The notes: generated by a model from the sequence alone, not told the origin. A stretch of DNA of 64,000 nt from Ligustrum vulgare (GCA_963555705.1 OY743168.1:98783925-98847924), one strand, 5' to 3'; counted from the first letter of the stretch, positions 1 to 13,273 are shown. Translations and numbers: made by a program.

Positions 1-608
1 CTTTAATAACCATATTTCTCTTATATCCTTCATTTATTTCATATTTATATTAAAACAAAAATCATACAATTCTCACTTTTCATTATTCTCTCATTTTTTC
101 ATCTGTTTGTGCTCAATACACAGATAAATTATTCTCTCATTTTTTATTTGCTTGTGCTAAAAAAAATTTGCAAAAAAAAAAATATAAACCTCAACGAAAA
201 GATTTCATTCGCTACTTCTTATCGGTAAGTTGATTTAACAATATTTATTATACTGTATTTAATTTCGTTCTCGTTGTGTTAAATTTATTCAACAGATCTA
301 TAATTTCAGTAACAAAAAATTATCGAAAAATTCATATATTGTTAATTTTTTAGTTAATAATCATTATAGATCTATAATTATGTAGACTAAACAATGAAAA
401 TTAATATGGCGAAGTGTGATTTTTATCAGCTTAGTAACAAAATCGGAAGAACTGAACATTAGACCGGACCAAAAAGTGTCTGTCATCGGTCCGGCAGGAC
501 CGAGGCTCCTGCCCGACAACTATTTTTTTTACAATTATTTTTTATCAGTTACTCTGATTTTCCTTAACTTGTTGTTTTAAAATTTTATTATTTTTAATTA
601 ATGCATAT
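1..608. other. AT-rich leader of a Mutator-like fragment
   Basis: No gene is visible here. The stretch is AT-rich and precedes the MURA-like fragment that starts at 609. A GC-richer patch at about 452-505 carries GACCGGACC/GGTCCGG words. Similar words occur in opposite orientation at about 24785-24890, beyond the Ulp1-like gene. The patch may be part of the terminal region of one original Mutator-like element, but no clear terminal inverted repeat could be read. Confidence 0.4.
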
Positions 609-1087
609 ATGACTTTCATACCAGTTTCTTATTTTGATGAATTCGTGGTTGATGAAAATCTGCGATGGTCATGGAAATATACAAGTGATCAAAACATTTC
701 TGTAATTTTGTTAACTTCAGGTATGTCATTTACAGACATGTACAGTAAACTACAAGATCAACTCGAAGTTGATCCATCTGAATATGCTATGAAATTTGGA
801 TTTCTATATAACTCTAATTCTACTTTGCATTGCCACCCTTATTTGTTACTTCTGATGTGCAAATTACGTGGTTAATTGAGGTGAATAAAAAGGAAACTAT
901 TCCTCTCTGTGTAACTTTAGTACGAAAGGATACCCCCGATAATCAGAATGAAGAATTCGATGGTGGGGATCAGAATGTGAATGATATTTGGGACACATTA
1001 GAAATAACTCGTGAGGATGATGAAATATTTGGGACACATTATTTTGTCTATGTTAATAAAGTTCGTGAATTACTTATCATACGATGA
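609..1087 (+). pseudogene. Mutator-like (MURA) transposase, N-terminal fragment
   Basis: Two overlapping reading frames (609-875 and 830-1087) make one degenerate coding stretch with a frameshift near 820-830. The first has a W-x-W-x-Y start and a 'sFtdMYsKLqdqL..dP.eya..f.y' pattern. The second continues with 'PLFVTSDVQITWLIEV'. This layout, a PB1-like N-terminal region ending in a 'sD.dv..fl' motif, is typical of plant MULE transposases. The zinc-binding and catalytic DDE parts are absent, because the frame ends at 1087 after about 160 residues, shortly before the Helitron border at 1178. Together with the Ulp1-like gene at 17503-24073 it could be the remnant of one MULE of the kind that carries a protease gene. 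The family call is by pattern recognition only. Confidence 0.5.
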
Positions 1088-1123
1088 AATATGATAAATG
1101 TTTCTTGGGGAAAAAAAAAGATA

Positions 1124-1168
1124 TTTTAGGGTTTAGGGTATAGTTTTCTATTTTAGGGTTTAGGGTTT
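1124..1168 (+). repeat. Short interstitial telomere-like motif
   Basis: Two short runs of the plant telomere unit, TTTTAGGGTTTAGGG at 1124-1138 and again at 1151-1168, lie directly outside the Helitron 3' border. They are too short for a real telomere array. They could be promoter telo-boxes or a trace of break repair. Confidence 0.6.
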
Positions 1169-1177
1169 ATATATATA

Positions 1178-1207
1178 CTAGTAGGGAAGACACGTGCGAA
1201 GCACGTG
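1178..1207 (-). other. Helitron 3' terminus: hairpin plus CTAG
   Basis: On the minus strand the order is CACGTGC-TTC-GCACGTG (1207-1191), a 9-nt spacer, then CTAG (1181-1178) followed by T. A GC-rich hairpin about 10 nt before CTRR-T is the canonical Helitron 3' signal that terminates rolling-circle transfer. Confidence 0.92.
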
Positions 1208-2094
1208 ATGTGTTTTATTTGTGTGAATTCGCGTGGAATAGAAAGTTGAGTAAATGTGATATGGGGGAAAAAATAGTGTAAAAATGTATAGAATTTGTAT
1301 GGAAGCTGTATAAAATATTTATAGATAAGTGGATGGTTAGTAAGATCAAGTAGTGTAAAAATAATTGGGACAGTAAGGTAACCTGTGGAAATGAGAAGAT
1401 CAGTTCATAAGGTTTTATGTTAAAGGAAAATGAATGCAGTACCTATACACATACATTTTGTTAGAAGAGTATGAAAATTGAATGACCAATTTGCAGCAGG
1501 AAAAAATTCCAAGGAATAAAGGTAAAAAGTAACAATAGTAAAAAATATTTATATAGATAAGTGAATGGTTGGTAAAATCAACTAATGTGAAAATAATTGG
1601 GGTAGTGAGGTAACCTGTGAATTATTTACAGTTTATATTTGGAAAAAAAAAATAGGAATCCAGTAGATGAGATAGAAGCAGAACAAAATGAGGTCAGCTC
1701 ATAAGGTTTTCTTTTAAAGGAAAAGAAATGCAGTACCTATACAAATTTTTTGTCAGAAGAGAATGAAAACTGCAAGGTTTAGAAGGGCTGAATGACTATT
1801 TTATAGCAGAGAAAAATTCCATCAAAGAAAGTTAAAAAGTAACAGCAACAGAAAGATAAAGTAGATAGATTCCCATTTAACAGAAGATATATTTACAATA
1901 GATGTGATTCAAATATATTTCTTGCATTCTAGCAAGAAATCTAACAAAATCACACATTACAAGTTATGAGTGCTGGTGTTCCCTGAAGCACATTAAGCAC
2001 AGACAGCAGAACTGAACCTATACATGCACAGTTCTGATAATACAAAAGATGGAAGTCTGAAGTTTGATCAAAATACGCATCATTAGAAGAAAGT
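1208..2094 (-). other. Helitron 3' untranslated region
   Basis: No gene is visible between the 3' hairpin and the end of the RPA-like gene. There is an imperfect internal duplication: stretches around 1310-1500 and 1540-1800 share a long similar segment ('gtaacctgtg', 'cataaggttt', 'atgcagtacctatac'). Confidence 0.6.
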
Positions 2095-5000
2095 CTAATC
2101 AAGCTTATCGTTCAATTTCTTCTTTGTTGGAGACGGTGTGCCATCAGCTGGGAATAAGTTGCGCTTTGCTGGAGGTGGTGAAACAGAATGACTAACTGCA
2201 GTGTAGGAACTGTTTGATTCAGACATAGTAGGAAGCTGTTCCTTTTGGATTGTGCTGTGAGGTTGGTTGAACTTGTTTGGGACATATTCCTCAAGAGAAA
2301 TCACTTCAAATTTATGAGTAGAGGTGTGCAAAAATGTAGCTGGTGCTTTGCCACGATCATTTGGGCTTTGAGTTATTGGACTTGCTTTGATGTAGAAAAT
2401 GTACTGGTCATCTATGTCCAATCTTATGTTTCCTTCATCAGCAACCTTCTGTGCAAAATTTGTTATGTTTTGAATGTGAGTTAAAATACAGAAAGAACAA
2501 TAATGAAACAGAAATGTTAATTTGTATGTGGAAGTAAATGTAGGTGCTAACCCCTTTAGAAATTCCCATCAGTTTAAAGGCTGAGCACTGCAAATAATCC
2601 TCTGCAATTTCTCCCATCAGTGAGGCTGGTAACTTCCCAGTTTCATCTTCTATATAAATGTCTGCTCTTGCCCTATATGGAAAAGATAATGTTACTGAAA
2701 TGGCATTTAGCATTAAATTTAAAAGTATGATATGTACATTTTATATTTTTTAAACCTGTTGTTGAAAAAAAATGTTCAATCAGCAAGTAATACAGTATCT
2801 ATAATGACCAAATAAGAAGATGTTATATTTATTCATGTATAAACTGATATGAAAAAAAAATGTTTTGTTTATGTTTAAGAATAAAAGGGTTATTTGTTGA
2901 AACTAACCTAGGTAGAGCTGTCACATTTAGTGTACTGCAGTAACGACAATCATAACTCTCGCCTGCTATTGATGCACATGATGATCTATAACATAGAGAA
3001 CAACTCATATACCAGAAAGGAGCACTGGTCATCTTTATTTTTGCACTACCTTTAACCCAAAAATGGTTTTGTTGGAACTGTATGTATTAATGAAACAGAA
3101 ATGTTAGATATTTTAATAACTGTATATATAATACTGATATATATATATATATATTTAAAATATAATAAGAAATTATAATTTAGAAAATTCAGAAGAAAAC
3201 CAGAATTTATGTATACCTTTTTTGCCAAGTCAAGTACATTTTCAATTGATGTGAACTGCGTGTCTTCCAATGGGGATATCTTTTTTGGTGTAAAATATGG
3301 CTTCAATGAAGTCATTTCAGCTATTGTTTCAGAGTTGTCTCGTATCCTGTAATTTGAATAATGGGCAGTGTTAGAAAAATGTTATATGTTATAGATTTGT
3401 GTGAAACGTGTGAAGATTTGTATATAAGTTACCATTTTTGATACTCCGTCACTTCATTGAATGGAAAATTCAGGTAAAAAAAGGAATCAGATGTAGTAGA
3501 CAGAGAGAGACCTAATATGAACAATTTAGTTAGTATTGTCAAGTATAAAATATTTGTTGAAGGTAAAAGTTTAAATGCTTGAGAAGTGTATCTATATTGA
3601 AAGAATTTACCATTGAAAGATGTAACGAGAAGATGCGTTGCAACAAGAACAGGTGTTTTTGACAATAACCGAACTATTTCTTGAGCTTCATTATCAATGA
3701 AAGAGGACCACATTGTTAAAGTAATTGTGTTGAATCTGTAAAAAGTAAGAAAATGTTGAGCTTCATTATCAATGAAAGAGGACCAAATTGTTAAAGTAAT
3801 TGTGTTGAATCTGTAAGAAGTAAGAAAATGTTGAGCTTCATTATATAGTAGGATTCAGCATGTCAGTATTATATAGGATTCAGTATCTCAGTATTATAAG
3901 CGAAGTTGTATATGTAGTTACTCTCTGTTCATTAGAACAATATCTTGCACAGTAACTTGATTCCCTGTTTTAGTGTAAAATGGCCTCTTTGGTTTCACAT
4001 CAAGGACAATTTCAATAATACCTGAAAGGAGTAAGATAGAGATGTCAGTAGATGCAGGAGTTCAAAGTTGACAGCAGAGTGATCTTGTGATAGAGATGAA
4101 CTATATTTTTTGTAAATGTGCATTGATCTAAAAATTCATTAAGTAATTCAGAAAACTATTGGTGCATTTAAACTATGTGAAAAGAGGGAAATAAGAAAAA
4201 TTTAAAATCAGATTATAGTTTGTTATAATGGAACTGTTAATAAGTGAAAGATAGAGAAAAATACCAATATGTTTGGTTTTGTCGTCCATGTAATTCCTTA
4301 AGTCATGAAAAGGAGACAAGTGTAATTCCCTGAAGATGATATCATGATGTACTTCTTCAACTTTCTCCAGTTTTGTTGTTCCAGATAAGGTCCATTGAAG
4401 CTCTCCATCAAATTTCTTATACTTATCTGGTGTTAATCTCACTAATGCATTAGAAATCAGGTAAGTATTTCCAAGGATCAGAACATTTTCGAATGCAGGG
4501 ATGTGATGATCCCATATCATCCCTTTGACAGTATTACCCTAAGAGAGGAGAAATAAGTAAGTTTTTTACGCAATAAAACTGGTTGAAGAATAAAGAATGA
4601 CAGATAAGTAGTGGAAATTGGTTTTTGATAAAATGTAAAACAGTTAAAAATAGGAAAAGAAAGATATAGGTAAAGAAGAGACAGAGAGGAATACAGAAGA
4701 ATGTTTTATATAAGAAAAATTACATAAACCTTGAACTTTAGAAAAAAGAAAGTAATAACAATATAAATACTTATTTAGAACATCTTTTTTTGCTGAGAAA
4801 TGCAAAAGTTTTTGATAACAAGAGAGTTCATTTGATATAATAGGATTGTTGCAAACATGAAATAGAGAAAGAAAAACTCATGAAAAAATAGTTAAATCAT
4901 TAGATACACTAAAATGTATCTGTTAGAAATGTTTGATAATGCAAAATACAGGAATGAAACTTAAAATTGTGTAGTTATAGTTTAAAGTAATAATAATAAA

Positions 5001-5155
5001 AAAAATACCTCAATGTCCATAAGAAGTAAAGTCTGATACTTTTTTGAACCATAGAATGCTATCTTTGGATATGATTTCTCAGCTACAATAACCTTTGACG
5101 TCCATTTTTGATGCATGGGAGTAATTTCTGGTATAAGAAGTTCCTTCCCAGACAT
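2095..5155 (-). CDS. Replication protein A 70-kDa (RPA1)-like, Helitron-encoded
   Basis: Single-stranded-DNA-binding protein of the kind carried by many plant Helitrons, thought to help rolling-circle transposition. Nine exons can be read by GT..AG borders: 5155-5009, 4538-4265, 4021-3922, 3735-3611, 3511-3433, 3346-3217, about 3049-2908, 2672-2552 and 2448-2095. The first OB-fold region is in exons 1-2 ('YLISNALVRLTPDKYKKFDG', 'ELQWTLS'). A second is in exons 3-5 ('IIEIVLDVKP', 'ITLTMWSSF'). The C-terminal domain has a zinc ribbon (SCSLC...YDCRYC) and 'DETGKLPASLMGEIAEDYLQ'. The tail is SP/K rich, ending 'SPTKKKLNDKLD'. Phase fits at every junction except exon 6 to 7, where the simplest sites do not agree, so an alternative acceptor or a one-base slip is possible. 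The 5' part of exon 4 is tandemly duplicated in the adjacent intron. Confidence 0.8.
3681..3846 (-). repeat. 76-bp tandem duplication of RPA exon 4 with its acceptor
   Basis: The stretch beginning TTGAGCTTCATTATCAATGA at about 3681 is repeated almost exactly from about 3757, and a third partial start appears near 3833. Each full copy contains the 3' splice site (CTGTA on + strand) and the first part of exon 4, so a duplicate acceptor lies in the intron. Confidence 0.75.
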
Positions 5156-6605
5156 TTTCAGTATATTTTTAACTGTAAAAATATAGTAATTAAAGTTAGA
5201 TAAATTTTTTGAGCATAATAAAATGTAAGAACAAATAGGAAACTTACCAATAGAACTCTTCAATGTAAACAGTCACGAAATGAGGTATTTTTTTGGCCCA
5301 GCTTTACTCACTGATGTTCTGCTAAGTACAACTTTATAGTTGTGTATGTGTGCATTTGTGTGTATATATCATCATTTCATCTCACTATATATAATAGTAA
5401 TGAGGTGTGTTTGTATGTGTACTGAGATGATATGACTTGAATAGATTTATTATGAATGATGAAAGAAAAGCTGGACATCTGTAATGTAGTAGATATGATG
5501 AAGTATGGTTATAAAGATTTATTTTATTTGTACATTATTTTATATTGGTGAGAGACAGACTGTATTTTAGATTGTGCAGAAGTGTATGTATTCCTGACTG
5601 TTACAAGAAAAATGAACAATGAGTAAACGTTTTGAAATGTATCTGTGTTAGGTATGGGGTACTATAGGTAAGGCTGTATAGAATAGAGTGAGAAAAAGGT
5701 TTGAAATGATGTATACTTTTGAAATAGTACACAGGGTAATGTCAAAATCTATAAAGGTGTACTTTTGAAGCATTGTTTACTGTGATATGTACTGATATAA
5801 AGTGCTGTGCAGTACTATTTTCAACAAAAAAGAGATTGACTTTAGATACATTTTGTCAGATATAATATTATTATACAATAGTTTAATCCGGGAAGAAAGA
5901 TGTTTTTATATTTTAAGAAAAAACCAAAATGAGGAAAAATATATGTATTAAAAAAAAATAACAGATTATTATTTTTTCATAAGACAACATATAACAAATA
6001 GGAAAAAAAATGGGAAAAAATTAATAAAAAATTGTAGATATATGAGAAATAATAAGTAATTTGAATTAGAAAAGCATAGTAAAAATGTTAATAATAATAA
6101 CAATATAATAGTTTTGAACTATATTTTTGTATTTAATGTAACTAAAATACTCATAATTCTAACAAGAAAAATTTGATTTGATTACATAAATTTCTATATT
6201 ATGATGAGATATATGTATAGAATATGAGACCAACCATCATACAGTTCATAAAGGAGAAAAGCAAATTTAAATCAGCGGCCATGTGAAGAAAATTGGAAAT
6301 AATGATGGAAAAGAACCTTTATTGTAGTGAAATGTTGGTATATTTGATTGAAGTTACCATATTTTGTATGAAGATGCAAATTCAGAACTCATAAATGTAT
6401 ATATGTACGTATGTCACTTTTATAATAAAGAAAATAAAACTTGGGACTATTTTAGAATGTGTTAATGGCACATTTCACTTCAGAAAAGCATGTGCACTTA
6501 TATACAGTAGGGATATCTACATTATTTTAGGGGTGGCATGAGACAGATAGTAGATGAAAGAACAATAAGGAAGTACTGGCAATATTTTTTTACCAATAAG
6601 AGTAC
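5156..6605 (-). other. Helitron interior between RPA gene and captured exons
   Basis: AT-rich, no recognisable gene. This would contain the RPA gene's promoter and 5' UTR. The short open frames here lack codon structure and known motifs. Confidence 0.5.
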
Positions 6606-6799
6606 CTTCACTGGAACACCATTAACTTCCATGTCAACATATGTCATTACTTGAAAAAGGCATAAAACTTTGATGGTTATGCTAACAAACAAGAAATATA
6701 TAAACGATAAATAGATGGTTGACATTTATTACCTACTCTCCTTGTAAAAGCTTCAGGATTGTAATCTATGGCAGCAGCCTAGATTTCATGAATTCCTTT
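6606..6799 (-). pseudogene. Captured DDI1 (DNA-damage-inducible 1) exon fragments
   Basis: Two small exons on the minus strand join in phase. Exon A (6799-6733) reads 'KGIHEI', a stop, then 'AAAIDYNPEAFTRRV'. Exon B (6649-6606) reads 'MTYVDMEVNGVPVK'. Plant DDI1, a ubiquitin-pathway shuttle with a retropepsin-like domain, has a closely similar stretch ending in YVDMEVNGVP just before its catalytic D-S-G. The catalytic motif itself is not found downstream. The splice sites and reading phase survive, but exon A has an in-frame TAG. Orientation is the same as RepHel. This is best explained as a host gene fragment captured by the Helitron. Confidence 0.75.
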
Positions 6800-8360
6800 C
6801 TGCATAAGAAAATCATAATTCGTAAAATGTAAATAACTATTTCAAGTGAATGTAATTTGTAAAGATAATAATTTTAATTTGGAAAAATAAAAACAAAAGC
6901 AATATATTGGACTAAACTGATGACACCATTCTTTGAACACAGATCACAAGTTTAAAAAATGAGATTTTCATAAAAAATCATAAATATGCAAATCAAATCT
7001 CATGGAATCTACAAATAAGCTTCAACTTCATTGCAATCATGAGTCATTTGGAGATGATCATGAGAGTAGCGGGCACCAATCATTGTAGAGAAACTTTGGC
7101 AAGAAAATTTACAGTAAGAAAGAAACTTAGATTCAATTGTTAAAAAAGAAAAAAAGAAAAAAAAAGACCTAAAATACAATATGATCGAAATAAAACTGAT
7201 TAATAACCCTATTTATAACTTGTTATAAATTCACAATTGAAGGTAAATTAAAAAATATTAGATGTGACTTTTAATAAAAATAAATATTTGAAACCAGTAC
7301 CAGTTTCAAATATGTGAGATCAACATGAATTGAGCATATGTGAGTAAATTTATAAATTTTTAACAAAACAATAAGTCACTCATCATTAACTAATCAATTT
7401 AAATAATAAATATATATAAGCAACAATGGCTTAATTTTTTCAACACTAATAGAGAAAGAGAGAATTACAATAATGGTCAAATAAAGTTTCAATGATTGTA
7501 TGAGTAGTAAAATGTTCATAATTCAATAAATGGATATATGAATATATGTAATGGTTTGTTAAATCATCGGATTCAAGAAAGTAAAAAAGAAGTGATGATT
7601 AATAACATAAATATAAAATTAATTATTTCACTGTTATATATAAATTGTACTCTATTTCATTATAATTGAATCATGTTTTTGTTTAAACTATGAGTGAAAG
7701 AACAGTGTAATGAGTAGCAAATATAACCTTGAATTTACTAAATGGATCCATTATGCCTTAAAGTAACAGGACTGTAATACATAACGTGGAAATGCAGCTA
7801 GATGGTCAATTTTTTATAGTATCATAACTAATTTTATCCAAGGAACAAGTAATTTCTGTTTGTCTTTAGCACACATCTCTTTGCAAAGAATTGTGGAGTA
7901 TAGATATAGTACAAATGAATATAGCCAAAGGTATTTAATTGTATGCCATATAGCTCGTACCTTTTTGTGATATTTGGATTATGCATCATTGCCTTTTATA
8001 TGACGACCATATGTCATGAAAAAAGGATGAAATCAACAAGAGTTAAGTTAGTGAGGGAAAATCTTAAAGGGAAACATGGGGGGGGGGAAACATGGGGGGG
8101 GGGGGATTTGGAAATAATGAAAAATTCAAATTAGCTTCAACTTTTGTCAATTCTTCTGCTTCCCTGCAAGAAAAAAAAACATACTTGACATCATTTTGTG
8201 AATATTGTAAACATTCTAAAGTAATGGCTTTATGTGTAAAATATTTGGAAGAGAACAAGATAAAAAAATAGAAGAAAAAAATTAGTACTCTTTATTAAAT
8301 GTGTTCGATAAAGATGAGACACAGTAAGATTGTGATATAATGAGTTTGTGATAAAAATAT
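6800..8360. other. Helitron interior, no recognised gene
   Basis: AT-rich sequence between the captured DDI1 exons and the RepHel gene. Two poly-G runs at about 8078-8105, separated by AAACAT, stand out. No further DDI1 exon could be recognised. Confidence 0.45.
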
Positions 8361-11300
8361 TTAAACGTTATTTTTTGGATGTACTAAATCAAGTATTTCT
8401 TTATATACAACATTTTTTGTACAATATTCATGAAGCGAATGATCTTCTGTATTTTGTGGTTTTAGTAAGACTCGAATATCAGAACTTGATCTAATTCTAG
8501 ACAGTGCAACATATAGCTGACCATGTGAGAAGACTGGTTCCGGTAAATATAGTCCAATGAAATCTAGTGTTTGACCTTGAGCTTTGTTAATTGTCATAGC
8601 AAAACATGGACGAATAGGAAATTGAGTTCGTTTAAAAGGAATTGAACCTTTTTCATTTTCTAATGGTATAAAATGAATTCTAGGTAAAAAAACATGTTTT
8701 CCACAATATTCTCCAGTTGCAATTTCAGCATTAATAACATTACGATCAAAATGTTTGCAAATCAATCTTGTACCGTTACATAATCCTTCAGAAGGATTGA
8801 TATTTCGAAGCAAGATAACTGGACAATTTATTTTGAGTACAAGTTCATGGGGAGGTATTCCGTTAGGTGTTAATGTATTTAAGAAGTCTTCGTGAATATT
8901 TTCTTCTGTTTTATCAATCACTTCATCAAAGCTATAATATATAAATTTCTCTCCGTGAATTTTATGTAATAATAAATTATTTATAAGATCAACGTTTTCA
9001 TTTTTTGGAGTTAAAATAACTCTATTAATCATTGATAGACTACATGTATCATACGATTCAATATTTGGAAACACTAAATCAATGAGATTGTTTAATGATT
9101 TCATTTCTTCCTCAAATTTAATAGTGATATTATTTGGGAGTTCAATCATGCCACAAGAATGAGCTTCAATGTCATCATTTCCAATAGAAAGCAAATAATT
9201 TGAAAAAGATATGTCAAGATGAGCGCGCATATTTTGCGTTAGTAATATTCGTTCAAATGATGACCATAAGTAAGAGAAGACAAGACTCGCTTTAAGAACA
9301 TCAGTTTTGGATCCGTTTTGAACTACTGGTAAAATCTGTCTAAAATCACCACCAAAAACAATAACTTTTCGACCAAATGACACATCAAGTTCTGTTATAT
9401 CTCTTAATAATTTATCTAAAGCTTCAATAGCTGAACGATGAACCATAGGAGCTTCATCCCATATAATTAATTTAGTCATTGTTAATAGTGTTCCTAATGC
9501 AGATTGTTTTTTGATAGAGCATGTAATATTAGGAGACAAATCAAGTGGAATTTTAAACGTAGAATGTGCGGTTCGACCCCCAGGTAATAAGGACGCAGCA
9601 ACACCTGATGAAGCTGTTGCGATAGCAATCATTTTTTTGGCTCTAACTGATCCTAAAAGTGTTTTGTATAAAAAAGTTTTACCTGTGCCACCTGGTCCAT
9701 CAATGAAAAATACACCAGTATCATTGTTTAATACTTTATTGAATATTCGATGAAATGCATTTCTTTGTTCTATATTCAAGCTATCAATCATTGACGATAT
9801 AGTTACATTATTGTTATATACTCTTGTCTCATCAGAAATCATGTTAGATAATTTATCATGTTCATTAGTAGAAACACAGTATGAGACTAAATTATAATCG
9901 TTTATATTTTTACCTGAAAGTTCCAATATATTGTTTATAGATTCTAAAGTTGCACGTTCAGCTGTAAGTTTGGAAAATCCTTTCATTATATAATCTTCCA
10001 TCATAAATTCTTTGTAACTTAACCATAATGATTTTGGATTATCAGGTGTGCAAAATATTAATATTGTTGAAAATAAACGACGTAATGAACATGGCATTTG
10101 ATACAATATTGCCTCAGACATACAAGATTCTGAATTATTATCTTCATTTAATAGTCCATATAAAGAAGCTGTTTCACGAAATGTTTTAACTTGAACGTTA
10201 TTTACTTTTTTCAAATTTTCAAATGAAGTTGCACATTTAATATGGTTTAATAAGACACGTAAATAGTATCTTTCGCCTTCATTTGGATTAGCTGAGACAA
10301 TTCTTCCTATAACATTCTTTTGTTTTCTTGGACTCCAAAATCGACCTTGTGTGTTCCAAACAAAATGTATGGGGAAATCTCTGTATAGTAAAGTTCTAGA
10401 TTTTTCATTTGTAACATTCATTTGGAAATATTCTGTAAGCATTGTGCGCTTAAAAAAATCATTTTTTAAAATGTTCGTTAAATTAGCATTATCATTGAAG
10501 GTAACATTTTGGTGATCCTCTAAATGTAATTGAAGTGAAATAATAGATGGAGAATTTTCACTTAAATTAAAACCGTAAATTCTCCATATTGCTTCAGGTG
10601 CTGATATCCATCGAGCACTTTGAAATTTATTAATTTCATCTATTTCAATTTCAGGTTCGTCACTATTTATTGAAAAGTTTATTTGATCATGTCCTTTATA
10701 AACATATTTGTACAAGTATTTTACAGCTTTTACTGTAGAGCAAATTTCAACATTAATATGACAGTCAAATTTAGCAAGTAGATATTGATTATAAGGTACA
10801 ACCCATCTATTATCTAAGTAATGACCTCTAACTTTTATTTTTTCGCCATTGTCAGAACGTCGATATAGTGGGTACGAATTGTTTCCTAAAACAGTATGTG
10901 TATTGAAATCTTTGGGATATTTATTTTTACATGTTCGATTGAATTCCATACATACATTTGATGGATTTAGCTGTCCACACGGTCCATGCATCATATGTTT
11001 TATTACTCTTGAACGTAAATAAGGATTCTCAGATTCACTTGGAATTTCACATGATACTATTTCGTCAATTAGATTTGTTGATGCAACTTTAAAACCATGT
11101 TTCAAAATAAGTAGAAAATGAGCATGAGGTAATCCACGTTTTTGAAATTCAATAACATAAATATAGGCTGCAATTGGGCCGAAAATTTTTTTGTTAAATA
11201 AATCATCTTTTAGTTCTTCTAATTTAGCTTTGAAAATGCGTGAAATTAAGTCTGGACGATTGTGTGTTTGATCATTGTATGATAATTCATTTCTAATTTC

Positions 11301-13273
11301 AACCCAATTTGGATTGCAAGTAATAGTAAGGAAAATGTCAGGTTTACCAAATCGTTGAACTAAAGCCATTGCATCCATGTATTTTTTTGTGTTATCTCTA
11401 GGTCCTCCAATAAATGATGATGGTAAAATGATTCTTTTGCCAATCTTATATGCTCTAGTTTCACCTAAAGAAACACTGTCAACAATGCCTTGATAAAGAT
11501 CAGCTCTTATTTGACGTTGATTCTTTCTAAAGTAGTCTAATCTAGACGTTTCAATTTTAACATACATATCAACTATATATTGCTGAAGTAATCGACCAGT
11601 ATGGAGAAGAATAACGTTACCTGGATCTCTAATTTGCAGTTTGTAACAATAATATTCCTTTAAAGAAACTTGAGTTCGCTTTGGATGTTTTGTCAATGTT
11701 GTAATTAGAAAAAGATATGCATTAGTTAAGGCATAAAAAAAAATAAAAAAAATAAAAAAAAACTTAAAAATATGTCAAAATCAACTATAAATGTGTAGAA
11801 TTATTTTAATATTTTATGTTATGTACACGTATAGGATAGCTATATTAAATTACCTGTTTCCTCTCTTTCAAATAACTCTTCAGGGTTTGTAATACAATTA
11901 AGATCAATACAAGGTGTTGATTGTTGAGTAACAGATGAGTGAGTTTTATAGTGTTTTTGTATTCCTTGATGCCAACCCGGCTCACCATATGGAAAAAGTA
12001 AAGGATATTGAAGTGGATCATAACAACCATAATAATAATTGACACGATGTGGAGTTCCAGCGTGACTAAAAACACGAATGTCACGTATACTTATATCTGG
12101 TGAAGAATTATCATCAACCCAAATTGCAGCAACTTGAGAAACAGAAGGTCTATTATAAGTTCTTTGGTCAAGATTAGGATCAGATTTTAAGATAATATTC
12201 AACGATTCAGATGATTCAAGATTACTTAAAGAACGAAAAAATTGAGAATATGGATTAACATGTAAAATTTCTATTATTTTTTTGATTGTGGATTCAACCA
12301 ACTTGTTTGATAGACAAAGTCTATTTTGTATTTCATGTTCGGTATCATAAAAATAAAGTTGTAAGTATGATGGTTTACTATTTGAAGGTAAGAAATCATT
12401 CACATAATGATATACCTGACCTTGAACTCTAAAAGTATATATTCCTTTGTTATTTTTACACAATTCTTTGTCATATTTAACACCGAAAGATGTAAAAGCG
12501 AAATGATTATTATATGTTCTTGAAACATTTCGAAACTCAAATGTATCATCGGAATTGGACAGATAAAGTTCACGTAACTCTGTAGGCATATAATTTAAAC
12601 ACAATTTTACTTGACCATTAGAACAACAAAATCCTTTAACTTCTTTATGAAATTTCTTTGCATCACAATAAGAACAAAATGTTGGATCAGGTAAAACGTA
12701 AGGCTCAAAAGGAATATTATGGATATTTAAGGTACGAGTATTTTGGTTGTTAATATTTTGAGAATAAAAAGAGTTGTCACTATTTTCGTTCATTCTAAAT
12801 GTTTCATTTCTATTAACCAAGAATACATCATTTGTTCCTGTATTACACAATGTCATTACACTCAAAGAAAAATACATCATGCCAAAAATATAAGAGAGAT
12901 TTTGAAAAAGGAAAAAAATATAATAATAATATAATAATATAATAATAATAATAATAAAATTTATAAAATTGAAATAAGAGAGAGATTTAAGACCTTTGCT
13001 TGTACGCTGTATCTCAATTTCTTTCTTGTTAACATTTAGCATGCATGATGATCCTTGCTCTAGAGATACAATAAGAAATACTTATGAATTAATTAAATAT
13101 AAGAACAAATAAACTTTAAATATAATAACCTCACCAGTGATAGCAAACAAACGACGAGAACGCCGTGAAAGCATGTCACTACATGCTTCATTTCTTCTCT
13201 TCTTTTGAGCATACAATTCTCTTTGTCGTCGATTTCGTGCCTCCCTTCTTTCAATGTCTGAGACGCTACTCAT
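8361..13273 (-). CDS. Helitron RepHel transposase (HUH endonuclease + PIF1 helicase)
   Basis: Nicks and unwinds element DNA for rolling-circle transposition. Four exons are inferred: 13273-13135, 13059-12994, 12837-11854 and 11668-8361. All junctions are in phase, giving 1498 residues. The ATG at 13273 opens 'MSSVSDIERREARNRRQREL', a basic start common in plant Helitron proteins. Next come the Helitron-like N region ('YDPLQYPLLFPYGEPGWH'), the Rep HUH motif 'GLPHAHFLLIL' (about residue 578), and the paired tyrosines in 'KYLYKYVYKGHD' (about 716). The helicase follows: Walker A 'GPGGTGKT' (about 1056), Walker B 'IIWDEAP' (about 1132), 'GGDFRQILPVV', 'LTQNMRAH' and 'INKAQGQTLDFIGLYLPEPV...YVALSR'. 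No stop or frameshift was seen, so the protein may be functional. The last intron (11853-11669) is the least certain border. Confidence 0.88.

Noticed and set aside
9511..9753. Plus-strand ORF of 80 residues
   Set aside because: Antisense shadow of the RepHel helicase domain.
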